A model generated the notes under the pieces. The model saw nothing but the letters and a program-made list of their open reading frames with translations. It searched no databases and was not told the DNA's origin. The translations under genes and the position numbers were made by a program. A DNA stretch of 64,000 nucleotides from Micromonospora inyonensis (GTDB taxonomy: Bacteria; Actinomycetota; Actinomycetes; Mycobacteriales; Micromonosporaceae). Below, piece after piece: positions 36,199 to 45,178 of the stretch. The stretch spans positions 1,550,001-1,614,000 of the forward strand of contig NZ_FMHU01000002.1 of assembly GCF_900091415.1 (NCBI RefSeq), read 5' to 3'. Each line of letters starts with the position of its first letter. Within the stretch, counting starts at the first letter, position 1.

Positions 36199-37502
36199 CG
36201 GAGCGCGTACCCCGCCATCGCCTGCCGGACCGGCGCGGAGACCAGCCACGTCCCGATCGCGTCGGAGCGCGCCAGCCCGGCGGCGGTGAGCCGGCTGCCG
36301 TCGTCGGTCGCCCAGCCGCGTCGGGTCAGCTCGGCCAGCTCCGGGAAGTCGTCGGCGGGCCCGCTGCCGAACCGTTTCCGGTACGCGACCGGGTCGAGGC
36401 CCTCGACGCGCAGCAGCGACTGGATCAGCCAGCGTCGTCGCTGCTCGGCGGCGTCGAGGTGGTAGCCGACCTCGGCGTGGTCGAAGTCGGCCTCGGGCCG
36501 GGCGAGGTAGTCGTCGATCACCGCCCGGACCTCGGAGACGCCGACCGCGTAGTCGAAGGAGTAGTGCAGCGAGGTGGTGTACGACCGCGCACCGCAGCCC
36601 AGCCCGACCATGCCGTCGTCCTGGCAGCAGTAGTCGGGCCCCTCCGGGGCCGGCACGTCGGCGCGGCGGAACTGCCGCATCGACTCCTGCCGGTAGCCGG
36701 CCGCGCCGAGCAGCTCCACCGCCTCGGTGTAGCGCGCCAGGCGTTCGGTGTCCCAGTCGGCGCGGGTGTGCGCCCGCCGGCCCAGCCCGGTCAGCGGCCG
36801 GACGTAGAGCGGGTAGAGGTACAGCTCCTCCGGCCGCCAGGTCAGGGCGGTCTCCAGGCTGGCCCGCCAGGTCTCGGCGGTCTGCCCGTCGATGCCGTAG
36901 ATCAGGTCGACGTTGAGCACCGGCGCCCCGGAGGCCCGGATCGCGTCGAGGGCCCGGTCGACCTCGGCACGGCGCTGCGGCCGGCCGGCGGCGCGGGACT
37001 CGGTGTCGAGGAAGCTCTGCACCCCGATGCTGACCCGGGTGACGCCCCGCTCGGCGAGTACGGCGAGCCGGTCGGCGGTGGCGGTCGCCGGGGAGGTCTC
37101 CACCGAGATCGGCAGCCCGGCCAGCGGCCCACCGGCGGTCTCCTCGGCGATGTCGAACAGCTCGGTCAGCTCGCCGGCCTCCAGGTAGGTGGGGGTGCCG
37201 CCGCCGAATGCGGCCCGCACGAACCGGGCGTCGCCGAGGGCGTCGCGGACCCGGCGCGCCTGCCGACGCAGCTGGCGCAGGTACGCCGCCACCTGCCCGG
37301 CCGGCGGATTGGCCCGGGTGAACAGGTTGCAGAAGCCGCAGCGCATCTCGCAGAACGGCAGGTGCAGGTAGAGGAAGAGCGCGTCGCGGGGCTGGGCCGC
37401 CCAGACCTCCCGCAGTGGCGGCCGGGGTCGCAGTGGGCGGTACGCCGTCTTGTGCGGGTACGCGTAGAGGTAGCTCTGGTAGGGCGAGCCGTCGAGGGTC
37501 AC
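36195..37502 (-). CDS. STM4012-family (HemN-like) radical SAM protein
   Basis: The 435-residue protein has the radical SAM motif LPFCEMRCGFC, the AAFGGGTPTYLEAGEL SAM-binding element and VSIGVQSF, in the HemN/HemW layout with a C-terminal wHTH-like region. It lacks signs of a true coproporphyrinogen dehydrogenase role and matches the STM4012 family. GTG 37502 overlaps the stop of the phosphodiesterase-like gene, and its own stop overlaps the next gene, so translation is coupled both ways. Two radical SAM enzymes, a sulfatase-like enzyme and an ATP-grasp enzyme in one operon point to a multi-step modification. Confidence 0.9.
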   Translation of the reverse strand: MTLDGSPYQSYLYAYPHKTAYRPLRPRPPLREVWAAQPRDALFLYLHLPFCEMRCGFCNLFTRANPPAGQVAAYLRQLRRQARRVRDALGDARFVRAAFGGGTPTYLEAGELTELFDIAEETAGGPLAGLPISVETSPATATADRLAVLAERGVTRVSIGVQSFLDTESRAAGRPQRRAEVDRALDAIRASGAPVLNVDLIYGIDGQTAETWRASLETALTWRPEELYLYPLYVRPLTGLGRRAHTRADWDTERLARYTEAVELLGAAGYRQESMRQFRRADVPAPEGPDYCCQDDGMVGLGCGARSYTTSLHYSFDYAVGVSEVRAVIDDYLARPEADFDHAEVGYHLDAAEQRRRWLIQSLLRVEGLDPVAYRKRFGSGPADDFPELAELTRRGWATDDGSRLTAAGLARSDAIGTWLVSAPVRQAMAGYALR

Positions 37503-38302
37503 GTGTCTCCCGGGTGAAGGGTGAAGTGGGCGTACGGCACGGTCCAGACCACGTCGTGGCCGATCCGGTGGCCGGTGTGCCCGTCCTCGCCGTAGGCGGT
37601 GCCGTGGTCCGAGCACAGGATCACGAAGGTGGGTCGGCCACGCGCGGTGGCCAGCGCGAACAGGCGGTCCAGGCGGCTGTCGACGTACTCCAGCGCGGCG
37701 GCGTGGCTGGCCCGGTCGTCGGTGGCCGCGCCGGGCAGGTAGTGCCGGTTCGGCTGGTGCAGCGCGGCGACGTTGAGGAAGGTGAACAACGGCCGGCCGG
37801 TGGGCACCCGGTCGACGACCTCGGCCAGCCGGTCCAGCTGCGCGCCCAGGCAGTCGGGTGCGGTCACCCCGAACTCCGGCTCCCAGTGCGCCTCGGCGAA
37901 GAGGCCGGGCAGCACCGCCCCGAGCGGGCTGCGCAGGTTGAAGAAGCCCACCCCGCCGAGGCAGACCGTGTGGTAGCCCTCGGCGCGCAGCGCGGTGGGC
38001 AGGTCGGGTGCGTCGAACACCCAGGTGTCCACCCCGGCGGACTCGCTGCCCGGGAAGCGGGCGGCGAAGAGTCGCTGGTGCGGCCCCGGGCCGGTGGGGG
38101 TGGGCAGGAAGCCGGCGAAGAACGCGTGGTGGGCGGCGTAGGTGAAGCTGGCCGGGCTGTGTCGCCGCTCCCACCGCCCGCCGGGCAGCACACGGGCCAG
38201 CGTCGGGGTGCGCCCGGCGCGGGCCAGGTCGTCGGCCACGTCGAAGCGGAGCGTGTCCAGGGTGACCAGCAGCAGGTCGTGGGAGTCGATCAGGTCGCGC
38301 AC
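37499..38302 (-). CDS. STM4013-family alkaline-phosphatase-superfamily (sulfatase-like) enzyme
   Basis: The 267-residue enzyme-like protein begins DSHDLLLVTLDTLRFDVADD, the metal-binding Asp/Thr-type nucleophile segment of the alkaline phosphatase/sulfatase superfamily. The downstream metal ligands appear in VILCSDHGTAYGEDGHTGH. It is short for a sulfatase but normal for STM4013. The substrate is unknown. It begins at ATG 38302, inside the end of the STM4014-like gene (13-base overlap), and ends in a four-base overlap with the radical SAM gene. Confidence 0.88.
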   Translation of the reverse strand: MRDLIDSHDLLLVTLDTLRFDVADDLARAGRTPTLARVLPGGRWERRHSPASFTYAAHHAFFAGFLPTPTGPGPHQRLFAARFPGSESAGVDTWVFDAPDLPTALRAEGYHTVCLGGVGFFNLRSPLGAVLPGLFAEAHWEPEFGVTAPDCLGAQLDRLAEVVDRVPTGRPLFTFLNVAALHQPNRHYLPGAATDDRASHAAALEYVDSRLDRLFALATARGRPTFVILCSDHGTAYGEDGHTGHRIGHDVVWTVPYAHFTLHPGDT

Positions 38303-39390
38303 GCCGTCTCCCGTCCCGCCCCGCCGGCCGGACGCCAGCCGCCGCGCAGCGCGTGCAGCTGGGTGGCGTAGGTGTCTCGGCCGTCGGCGAGCACCCCGGG
38401 CAGCAGGTCACCGAAGGCGTTGACCTCGGCGACGGCGTGCCGGGCCCAGCCGACCAGGAACATCAGGTCGACAGCGACGTGCAGCGTACGCGGGAAACAC
38501 GCCGCCACCCGCGCGCAGGTCTCCATCGCCGCCGCCCAGCTGGTCGGACCGGCCGCCGCGCGCAGCGCCGCCAGGTCGCCCCGGGCGTTGCCCAGGTGCA
38601 GGTTGGTGATCGGCCCACGCCCGGCCCGGACCACGGCGTGGGTGGGACGCCCGGCCACCACCACGACCCGCAGGTCCACCACCCGGCCGTCCAGCCCCGC
38701 CTTGGGCAGCCACCGCTCGACGTGCAGCGCGTCCGGGGCGAGCCGGTCGACGATCTCCGCCACCTCGGCCTCGTCGGTGTAGCGGCGCACCCGCAACGAG
38801 TTGAACAGCCGCCCCTCGGCCCGCTCCACCGGCGTGGTGGCGACCACCCGGGACCCGTCGGCCGCGAAGGCGAGCACCCCGGACGCCGACGAGCCGTGGG
38901 CCGGTTTGACGAACACCCGCGACCAGCCGGCCCGGCGCATCGCCGCGCGCAGGTCGGCGTAACCGGTGACCTCGCCCACCGCCGCCGGCACCGGCACCCC
39001 GGCGGCGTCGAGCACCGCGTGGCAGCGCCGCTTGTCGCACATGGTGACGATGTCGTCGGGCTGGCTGAGCAGGGTCGCCCCGCCGGAGGCGAGCCGGTCC
39101 AGCGCCCGCCGCAGGCCGGCGTGCGCGGCGGCCGTCCCGACGATCTCACCGTGCCGAGCCGGCTCGGCGGCCCCGCGCAGCAGCCGGTCGACCTCGGCGT
39201 CCTCACCGGGGGAGTCCACCCGCACCAGCGTGCCCGCCGGGGGCGGCGCGGCCCCGGTGAGCAGTTCCCGCCAGGACAGTACGGCCGGTCGGGGCAGCCC
39301 CGCGCCGACGGCCGCCTCGGTGAAAAGCCGGACCCGACGGTTGTCGGGGTTGCCGACGACGGCCAGGCGCGGGTCGCCGGTTACGGGCAC
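38290..39390 (-). CDS. STM4014-family ATP-grasp protein
   Basis: This protein of 366 residues starts VPVTGDPRLAVVGNPDNRRV and has an ATP-grasp-like core: ALDRLASGGATLLSQPDDI, RVFVKPAHGSSASGVLAF with the ATP-binding Lys and small-residue loop, and VDLMFLVGWARHAVAEVNAF with acidic/Asn metal ligands. ATP-grasp enzymes join a carboxylate to an amine or thiol. GTG 39390 has GGGGAG eight bases upstream; the long frame that begins at 39705 is not used. It is the second gene of the operon, five bases after the short STM4015-like gene. Confidence 0.88.
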   Translation of the reverse strand: MPVTGDPRLAVVGNPDNRRVRLFTEAAVGAGLPRPAVLSWRELLTGAAPPPAGTLVRVDSPGEDAEVDRLLRGAAEPARHGEIVGTAAAHAGLRRALDRLASGGATLLSQPDDIVTMCDKRRCHAVLDAAGVPVPAAVGEVTGYADLRAAMRRAGWSRVFVKPAHGSSASGVLAFAADGSRVVATTPVERAEGRLFNSLRVRRYTDEAEVAEIVDRLAPDALHVERWLPKAGLDGRVVDLRVVVVAGRPTHAVVRAGRGPITNLHLGNARGDLAALRAAAGPTSWAAAMETCARVAACFPRTLHVAVDLMFLVGWARHAVAEVNAFGDLLPGVLADGRDTYATQLHALRGGWRPAGGAGRETACAT

Positions 39391-39395
39391 CGGTG

Positions 39396-39608
39396 CTACT
39401 CCCCGACGGCGGTGTAGCGGTCCGCGTCGGCCGGCACCCGCGACAGCAGCGCGTCCAGCTCGGCGGCCAGGTCCTCCGGCGCGGAGTCGTAGTCGGGAGC
39501 CTCCACCCGCCACGCCACCGCCGAGGGGTCGGCCGGCAGCTCCGCCTCCCGGTCGAACCGGACGATCGGCAGACCGTCGAACGCCGTCACATGGGTACTG
39601 ATGGTCAC
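39396..39608 (-). CDS. Short STM4015-family N-terminal protein, first gene of the operon
   Basis: A 70-codon frame starts GTG 39608 after a perfect GGAGG and encodes VTISTHVTAFDGLPIVRFD, then AVAWRVEAPDYDS, the opening of STM4015-family proteins. Those relatives have several hundred residues with leucine-rich repeats; here the frame stops at 39396 and the next gene starts five bases later. So the leucine-rich part is missing. Clean spacing and a good ribosome site suggest that the short form is expressed and not merely debris; a deletion within the operon that left a neat junction is also possible. Confidence 0.65.
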   Translation of the reverse strand: MTISTHVTAFDGLPIVRFDREAELPADPSAVAWRVEAPDYDSAPEDLAAELDALLSRVPADADRYTAVGE

Positions 39609-39791
39609 GCCAACCTCCGGCTCGCAGCTCCACGGCGACGGCACCGTAACAGTCGCCGCCGACAGCCCGTCCGGCTCGGCTCGCCGTCCCCACCTGCTGT
39701 GCCACCCGTCAGCGGGTGCCCCGGCCGGGGCACCGGCGCGCCGGCTCGTATCCTGTCCGGCGACACCACCTGTCACGGAAAGGAGTCGCCC

Positions 39792-41705
39792 GTGAGCAAC
39801 GGGGTCGAGACGCGCGAGTTCCAGGCCGAGGCGCGTCAGCTGCTTCAGCTGATGGTCCACTCAATCTACTCGAACAAGGACGTCTTCCTGCGGGAGCTCG
39901 TCTCGAACGCGTCCGACGCGCTGGACAAACTGCGGTTGGAGTCGATGGTCGACAAGGAGCTCGACGCCGACACCTCCGACCTGCACATCGCCATCGAGGT
40001 CGACCGGGAGAAGCGGACGTTGACCGTCCGGGACAACGGCATCGGCATGTCCCGCGACGACGTGGTCACGCTGATCGGCACGATCGCCAAGTCCGGTACG
40101 GCGGAGTTGCTGCGCAAGCTGAGGGAGTCGAAGGACGCCTCCGCGTCGCAGGACCTCATCGGCCAGTTCGGGGTGGGCTTCTACGCCACGTTCATGGTCG
40201 CCGACCGGGTGGAGCTGGTCACCCGCCGGGCCGGGCAGGCCGGCGGTACCCGGTGGGAGTCCACCGGCGAGGGCACCTACACCATCGAGGAGGTCGACGA
40301 CGCCCCGCAGGGCACCTCGGTCACCGTGCACCTCAAGCCGGAGGACAGCGAGGACAACCTCTTCGACTACACCGCCGACTGGAAGATCCGGGAGATCGTC
40401 AAGCGGTACTCCGACTTCATCGCCTGGCCGATCCGGATGACGGTGGAGCGCACCGACGCCGAGGGAACGACGACCACCGACGTGGCGACCCTCAACTCGA
40501 TGAAGGCGCTCTGGGCCCGGCCCCGCAGCGAGGTCGACGAGGCCGAGTACAAGGAGTTCTACAAGCACCTCAGCCACGACTGGGTCGACCCGCTGGAGAC
40601 CATCCACATGCGGGGCGAGGGCACCTTCGAGTACGAGGCGCTGCTGTTCCTGCCGTCCCACGCGCCGTTCGACCTGTTCGCCCGGGAGGGGCGGCGCGGC
40701 GTCCAGCTCTACGTCAAGCGCGTCTTCATCATGGACGACTGCGAGGCGCTGATGCCGGACTACCTGCGCTTCGTCAAGGGTGTGGTGGACGCCCACGACC
40801 TGTCGCTGAACATCTCCCGGGAGATCCTCCAGCAGGACCGGCAGATCCGGGCGGTCCGCCGCCGTCTGGTCAAGAAGGTGCTCACCACGGTCCGCAGCAT
40901 GATGACCGAGCACCCCGACCGGTACCGCACCTTCTGGACCGAGTTCGGTCGCGCGGTCAAGGAGGGGCTGATCGACGACACCGAGAACCGGGACACCCTG
41001 CTGGAGATCACCTCGCTCGCCTCGACCCGGGACGAGACCGAGCTGACCACCCTCGCGGAGTACGTCGAGCGGATGAAGGACGGCCAGAGCGACATCTACT
41101 ACATGACCGGCGAGTCCCGGGCGATGATCGAGAACTCGCCGCACATGGAGGCGTTCCGCGCCAAGGGCTACGAGGTGCTCGTCCTCACCGACCCGGTGGA
41201 CGAGGTGTGGGTCGAGCGGGTCGGCGAGTTCGACGGCCGCCCGTTGCGCTCGATCGCCAAGGGGCAGGTCGACCTGGACACCGAGGAGGAGAAGAAGAAC
41301 GCCGAACCGGAGCGGGAGCAGCAGCGCAAGGACTTCGAGGCGCTGTTGGCCTGGCTGGGCGAGCAGCTCGCCGACCAGGTGCGGGAGGTCCGTCTCTCGT
41401 CCCGCCTGACCACCTCCCCGGCCTGCATCGTCGGCGACGCGTACGACATGACCCCGACGCTGGAGAAGATGTACCGGGCGATGGGGCAGGACGTCCCGCC
41501 GGTCAAGCGGATCCTGGAGCTGAACCCGACCCACCCGCTCGTCACCGGGCTGCGCAAGGCGCACGAGCAGGACGGCGACAAGGAGATACTGACCGAGACG
41601 GCCGAACTGCTGCACGGCATGGCGCTGCTGGCCGAGGGCGGCGAACTCGCCGACCCGTCCCGGTTCACCCGCATCCTCGCCGACCGGCTCGCCCGGACGC
41701 TGTAG
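39792..41705 (+). CDS. htpG: Molecular chaperone HtpG (Hsp90)
   Basis: The 637-residue cytosolic Hsp90 starts [20 protein letters not shown]. The ATP-binding domain has [16 protein letters not shown], the NGIGM loop, and the lid with [16 protein letters not shown]. The middle domain has the catalytic-loop Arg in [16 protein letters not shown], and the C-terminal dimerisation domain ends in [11 protein letters not shown], then [18 protein letters not shown]. Length and motifs are normal. GTG 39792 follows AGGAG at about 39781. It is divergent from the STM4011-4015 operon and is followed by a perfect palindromic hairpin. No HSP-type operator was found. Confidence 0.96.
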
Positions 41706-41714
41706 CGACCGTAC

Positions 41715-41744
41715 GGGCGGGGTGGGTGGCCACCCACCCCGCCC
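41715..41744. terminator. Perfect 30-base palindrome after htpG
   Basis: GGGCGGGGTGGGTGG (41715-41729) is followed directly by its reverse complement to 41744, ten bases past the htpG stop. It can act as a terminator for htpG and, as a palindrome, for the minus-strand frame that ends at 41749. Confidence 0.7.
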
Positions 41745-41748
41745 CCGG

Positions 41749-41970
41749 TCAGCGTGGGGAGACCATGGCCGTGTAGTCGGCGGCGGTGAGCGGGCCGGTG
41801 GAGAGCGAGCCGTCGGTCCGGGGCACCCCGAGCCGCTGGCCGCCCTGCACGAAGGTGACCCGGTCCACGTCGGCGGCCGTCGGGCGTCCCGGCCTGTCCA
41901 CCCCCGGCCGGTAGGCGCCGCCCCGACGCGTGGCCCGCGTGTTCCGGGTGGCCGAGGACGCGACGGTCAC
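41749..41970 (-). CDS. Small hypothetical protein or 3' fragment
   Basis: A 73-codon frame from GTG 41970. The last 50 residues (TAADVDRVTFVQGGQRLGVP, then TDGSLSTGPLTAADYTAMVS) look protein-like, with balanced composition, whereas the first 20 are Arg/Thr-rich and less convincing. No ribosome site is seen. It may be the tail of a lost gene, ending at the htpG palindrome, or a small gene with a later start. Family not recognised. Confidence 0.35.
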   Translation of the reverse strand: MTVASSATRNTRATRRGGAYRPGVDRPGRPTAADVDRVTFVQGGQRLGVPRTDGSLSTGPLTAADYTAMVSPR

Positions 41971-42049
41971 CGGCCGTAGCCGCGATCAGTGTCGGACCCG
42001 TGCGTTACACATGGGGAGACGGGTCCGGAAACGGTGGGGAGACACGACG

Positions 42050-43153
42050 GTGGAGTTCAGCACGCGGGACACGCTCGCCTGGCGGATGGCCAGCCTGCTG
42101 CTGCGACCCGGACACCTGAGCCCGCCGGCCGACGTCGCCGGGGTGGTCGAGTGGTTCGGCGCGATGCAGGCCCAGGACGTCGCCAGCGGCCTCTGGTCGC
42201 TCGGCGTACGTCTGCCTGGCTCCACCGTCGGCGACGTGCAGGCGGCGCTGGAACGGCGGGAGGCGTTGCGCACCTGGCCGATGCGCGGGACGGTGCACCT
42301 GGTGCCGTCCCGGGACGCGCACTGGATGCTGGCGGTGCTGGGGGAGCGGGCGCTGGCCGGCGCGGCGCGACGCCGGGAGGTCCTCGGGCTGAGCGAGCAG
42401 ACCGCCGACCGGGCCGTGGAGGTGCTCGGCGCGGCGCTGGCCGGTGGCGGCCGGTTCACCCGGGACGAGTGCCGCCAGGCGCTCGCCGAGGCCGGCGTCG
42501 ACTGCGCCGGGCAGCTCCTCTACCACCTGCTCTGGTACGCCAGCCAGCGCGGCGTGCTCTGCATCGCCCCGCACGTCGGCACCGAGCAGACGTTCGTGCT
42601 GCTCGACGAGTGGGTGCCCGACCCGCACCGGCCGGAGCGGGACGAGGCGCTGGCCACCATCGCGCTGCGCTACTTCCGCAGCCACGGCCCCACCACCCGG
42701 CAGGACTTCGCCGGCTGGACGGGGCTGACCGCCGCCGACGCCCGACGGGGGATCGCGGCGGCCGGCGACGCCCTGACCACCGTCCGCGTCGAGGGTGTCG
42801 AGATGGTGATGACCCCCGAGCTGCGCGACGCCGGCCCTCCACCTCCGGCCGACGACCTGTGGACCCTGCCCGGCTTCGACGAGTACCTGCTGGGTTTCAA
42901 GGACCGGTCGCTGATGGTCGACCGGGAGCACCTGTCGGCGATCGTCCCCGGCGGCAACGGGGTGTTCCAGTCGACGGTGGTCCGCTCCGGACGGGTGGTG
43001 GCCACCTGGAAACGCACCGTCGGGCGGAAGCAGACGGTGGTGCGGGTGGCGCCGTTGGTCGACCTGGATCCGGCGGAGCGGGCCCGCGTCGAGGAGGCGT
43101 TCGGGCCGTACGGGCACTTCGTCGGGCAGCCGCTGCGGATCGACTGGCCCTGA
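42050..43153 (+). CDS. Winged-helix AlkZ-like protein (HTH_42 family)
   Basis: The 367-residue protein is in the family of the DNA glycosylase AlkZ (YcaQ/HTH_42). Near residue 40, GAMQAQDVASGLWSLGVRLP contains the Gln-x-Gln pair that is catalytic in AlkZ, and LRTWPMRGTVHLV and LPGFDEYLLGFKDRS are other conserved blocks. AlkZ unhooks DNA interstrand cross-links, and members next to biosynthetic clusters confer self-resistance; no such cluster is visible here, so a general repair role is likelier. GTG 42050 follows GGGGAG with an eight-base gap; an ATG at 42011 would add a basic extension. Confidence 0.82.
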   Translation: MEFSTRDTLAWRMASLLLRPGHLSPPADVAGVVEWFGAMQAQDVASGLWSLGVRLPGSTVGDVQAALERREALRTWPMRGTVHLVPSRDAHWMLAVLGERALAGAARRREVLGLSEQTADRAVEVLGAALAGGGRFTRDECRQALAEAGVDCAGQLLYHLLWYASQRGVLCIAPHVGTEQTFVLLDEWVPDPHRPERDEALATIALRYFRSHGPTTRQDFAGWTGLTAADARRGIAAAGDALTTVRVEGVEMVMTPELRDAGPPPPADDLWTLPGFDEYLLGFKDRSLMVDREHLSAIVPGGNGVFQSTVVRSGRVVATWKRTVGRKQTVVRVAPLVDLDPAERARVEEAFGPYGHFVGQPLRIDWP

Positions 43154-43197
43154 CCTGGGCGTCGAAGCTGGCCAGGGGGTGGACCGGGTGCACCATC

Positions 43198-43776
43198 ATG
43201 GTCCACATGCCGGACGTCGAACCCCGTTTTCCCGCCTCCCCCCGAGATGGCGGCCTGCGGTACCAGCGGCCGACCGCTCCGCCGCGTCCCCCGCACTGGC
43301 CGATGGCCAGGCACGGCGGCACGTCGATGAACCTCCGTGAGCGGGTGGGCACCCACCAGCGCACCGCTGTCGCCGAGCTGCTGGCCAGCGCGCTGGCGGA
43401 GGGCTATCTCGACTTCGCGGAGTTCGACCGACGGACGGCCGCCACCCACCGGGCGGTGACGGTGGGTCACCTCTTCGCCCAGGTGGGGGACCTGCCCCAC
43501 CAGTTCCGGTGGCAGCCGACGCCGCCGGTCGTCGCATCGCCGCCGCGCCCCCACGGCGGCACGATGGCGGCCGTGGCGCTCGCACTGAGCGTGGTGTCCG
43601 TTCCGCTGGCGTTCTGCGCTGGCGTGGGTGGCCTTCTCGCCGTCCCCGGTGTCGTCCTGGGTGCTCTGTCGCTCAGGAACAGCGGCAGTCACGGGGTCGG
43701 CCTGGCGGCGGTGCTCCTCGGGCTCGTCGGGACGGTGCTGTCGCTCGGTCTGCTGGCCGTCTACGTCCTGACCTGA
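43198..43776 (+). CDS. DUF1707/DUF4190 membrane protein
   Basis: About 192 residues. After a Pro/Arg-rich lead comes a DUF1707-like segment (TAVAELLASALAEGYLDFAE, then FDRRTAATHRAVTVGHLFAQ) and then two or three membrane helices with small residues (VALALSVVSVPLAFCAGVGG, LGALSLRN, LAAVLLGLVGTVLSLGLLAV), as in DUF4190. Such small proteins are common in actinomycetes; their role is not known. ATG 43198 or 43207 could start it; neither has a strong ribosome site. Its coding is complete. Confidence 0.78.
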   Translation: MVHMPDVEPRFPASPRDGGLRYQRPTAPPRPPHWPMARHGGTSMNLRERVGTHQRTAVAELLASALAEGYLDFAEFDRRTAATHRAVTVGHLFAQVGDLPHQFRWQPTPPVVASPPRPHGGTMAAVALALSVVSVPLAFCAGVGGLLAVPGVVLGALSLRNSGSHGVGLAAVLLGLVGTVLSLGLLAVYVLT

Positions 43777-43797
43777 GCGTGTCAAGGGCCGGTGCGT

Positions 43798-43824
43798 CCT
43801 CGGTCGCGCCGAGGCGGCCTCGGC
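43798..43824 (+). terminator. Short GC-rich hairpins after the DUF1707 gene
   Basis: CCTCGG/CCGAGG (43798-43814) and GCCGAGGC/GCCTCGGC (43808-43824) are mutually exclusive short stems about 20 bases past the stop. A weak terminator is plausible. The rest of 43825-44022 holds no gene; near 43991 GGCCCTGTCTCACATTC may be the left end of the following ISL3 element. Confidence 0.3.
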
Positions 43825-44022
43825 GGACGACCGCCCGAACAGGAACGGGGACGCGGGTACCCGGTAGCGCATCGGTCCCGAACGACCTGCCGAAGCCGTG
43901 TGATCAGGTGTCAGCGAACTGCGCGGATGAAGGCTGACCAGGTCGGGGTGGGGAACGTGAGGACCCGCCGGGGGACTGTACAAATAACGGCCCTGTCTCA
44001 CATTCGGTGGTGACGGGGAGTC

Positions 44023-44853
44023 GTGGGGGTCGTCGACACTGGCGTGAAGGATGTCGATGAGCTTGCGCGGACGGTGTTTTCGGGTCTTCTTCCGCTGGTC
44101 GTAGAGGGTGTGGCCGACGAGGGCGAGCGGATCGTGGTGCGGGCCCGGACGCCGCAGGACACCGCGGTCTGCCCGATGTGCGGGGCCTCGTCGGGACGGG
44201 TCCACGGCTATCACTGGCGGACGGTGGCCGACGTTCCGGTCGACGGGCGTCGGGTGGTGGTCCGTGTGCGGGTGCGGCGTCTGGTGTGTCCCACGCGCGG
44301 CTGCCGCCACACCTTCCGCGAACAGGTTCCCGGGGTGCTGGAGCGATACCAGCGACGCACGGCCCGCCTGTCCCGGCACGTCAAGGCCGTGGTCAAGGAG
44401 TTGGCGGGCCGGGCAGGAGCGCGTCTGCTGGCGGTACTCGCCATGGGTCTGTCCCGTCACACGGCCCTGCGCGCCCTGCTACGCATCCCGTTGCCCACCG
44501 GGCGGATGCCCCGCGTGATCAGCGTGGACGATTTCGCTCTGCGCCGGCGGCACCGCTACGCCACTGTGCTGATCGACGCCGAGACCCATGAACGGATCGA
44601 GGTGCTGCCCGACCGCACCGCCGACACCCTCGAAGCGTGGCTACGCGAGCATCCGGGCGTGCAGGTCGTGTGCCGTGACGGCTCCGCCACCTATGCCGAG
44701 GCCATCCGCCGCGCCCTGCCGGACGCGGTGCAGGTCGCGGACAGATGGCACCTGTGGCACAACCTGTGCGAAGCCGCCCTGAGCGAGGTGAAGGCACCCA
44801 GCACCTGCTGGGCCGCCGTGCTGGACGCGCAGGGAGGCTCGCGCCGAGGCTGA
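44023..44853 (+). mobile_element. ISL3-family transposase, C-terminally truncated
   Basis: The 276-codon frame has the ISL3 N-terminal zinc-binding pattern ([20 protein letters not shown], then [19 protein letters not shown]) and the first parts of the DDE domain: [20 protein letters not shown], then [20 protein letters not shown] with the second Asp, and [13 protein letters not shown]. Intact relatives have 400-550 residues and the last catalytic Glu lies further on. The frame ends with an unrelated GGSRRG tail, so the element is dead. Only a possible left inverted repeat near 43991 is seen. It borders the leader of the second giant gene within 60 bases. Confidence 0.85.
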
Positions 44854-44911
44854 GCAGGCCGGAGCCCGCGCGGTCTGATATTCATTGTTGTTCGGAACGT
44901 GCGGTCGGGGT

Positions 44912-44963
44912 GGTGAACCCACTGCCGCGCTTTAGTCGTGAGGCAACAGAGGGGGGTGACGGG
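44912..44963 (+). promoter_or_regulatory. Leader segment shared by both giant genes (copy 2)
   Basis: GGTGAACCCACTG (44912-44924) and the following GTCGTG-x-GGCAACAG block repeat the order seen before giant 1 on the other strand. The ISL3 fragment ends just upstream, so the shared unit seems to begin close to 44905. Confidence 0.4.
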
Positions 44964-45059
44964 ATGATTGCGTTGAGCGACGAGGAGCTGTTGGTGGAGA
45001 TGCGTGCGGCTGTGGATTTCAGGGCGAGGAGGCGGACCCGGTTCGCTGTGTCGGGGTGA
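44964..45059 (+). CDS. Small leader frame upstream of giant 2
   Basis: A 31-codon frame from ATG 44964 after a purine-rich AGAGGGGGG. It encodes MIALSDEELLVEMRAAVDF, which aligns with the start of the 45-residue frame before giant 1, then reaches a TGA where the other copy reads through into a hydrophobic helix. So it is either a short functional leader peptide or a truncated copy of a small membrane protein. In both loci the frame is 85-120 bases ahead of the giant gene. Confidence 0.4.
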   Translation: MIALSDEELLVEMRAAVDFRARRRTRFAVSG

Positions 45060-45178
45060 ACGCCGAGGCCACCGGTGCCGAGCTGGTTGCGGACATGAGT
45101 GGTGGCACGCGGGGTTGATCCGCGGAGGCGAGATGGCCGAGGGCTGGGGCGGTGGTCTGCGCCGCTGGGTGATTCGCA

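Noticed and set aside
43825..44022. tRNA or small RNA gene in the gap before the ISL3 fragment
   Set aside because: No cloverleaf or conserved TψC-like arm was found; the gap is better read as intergenic sequence plus a possible IS end.
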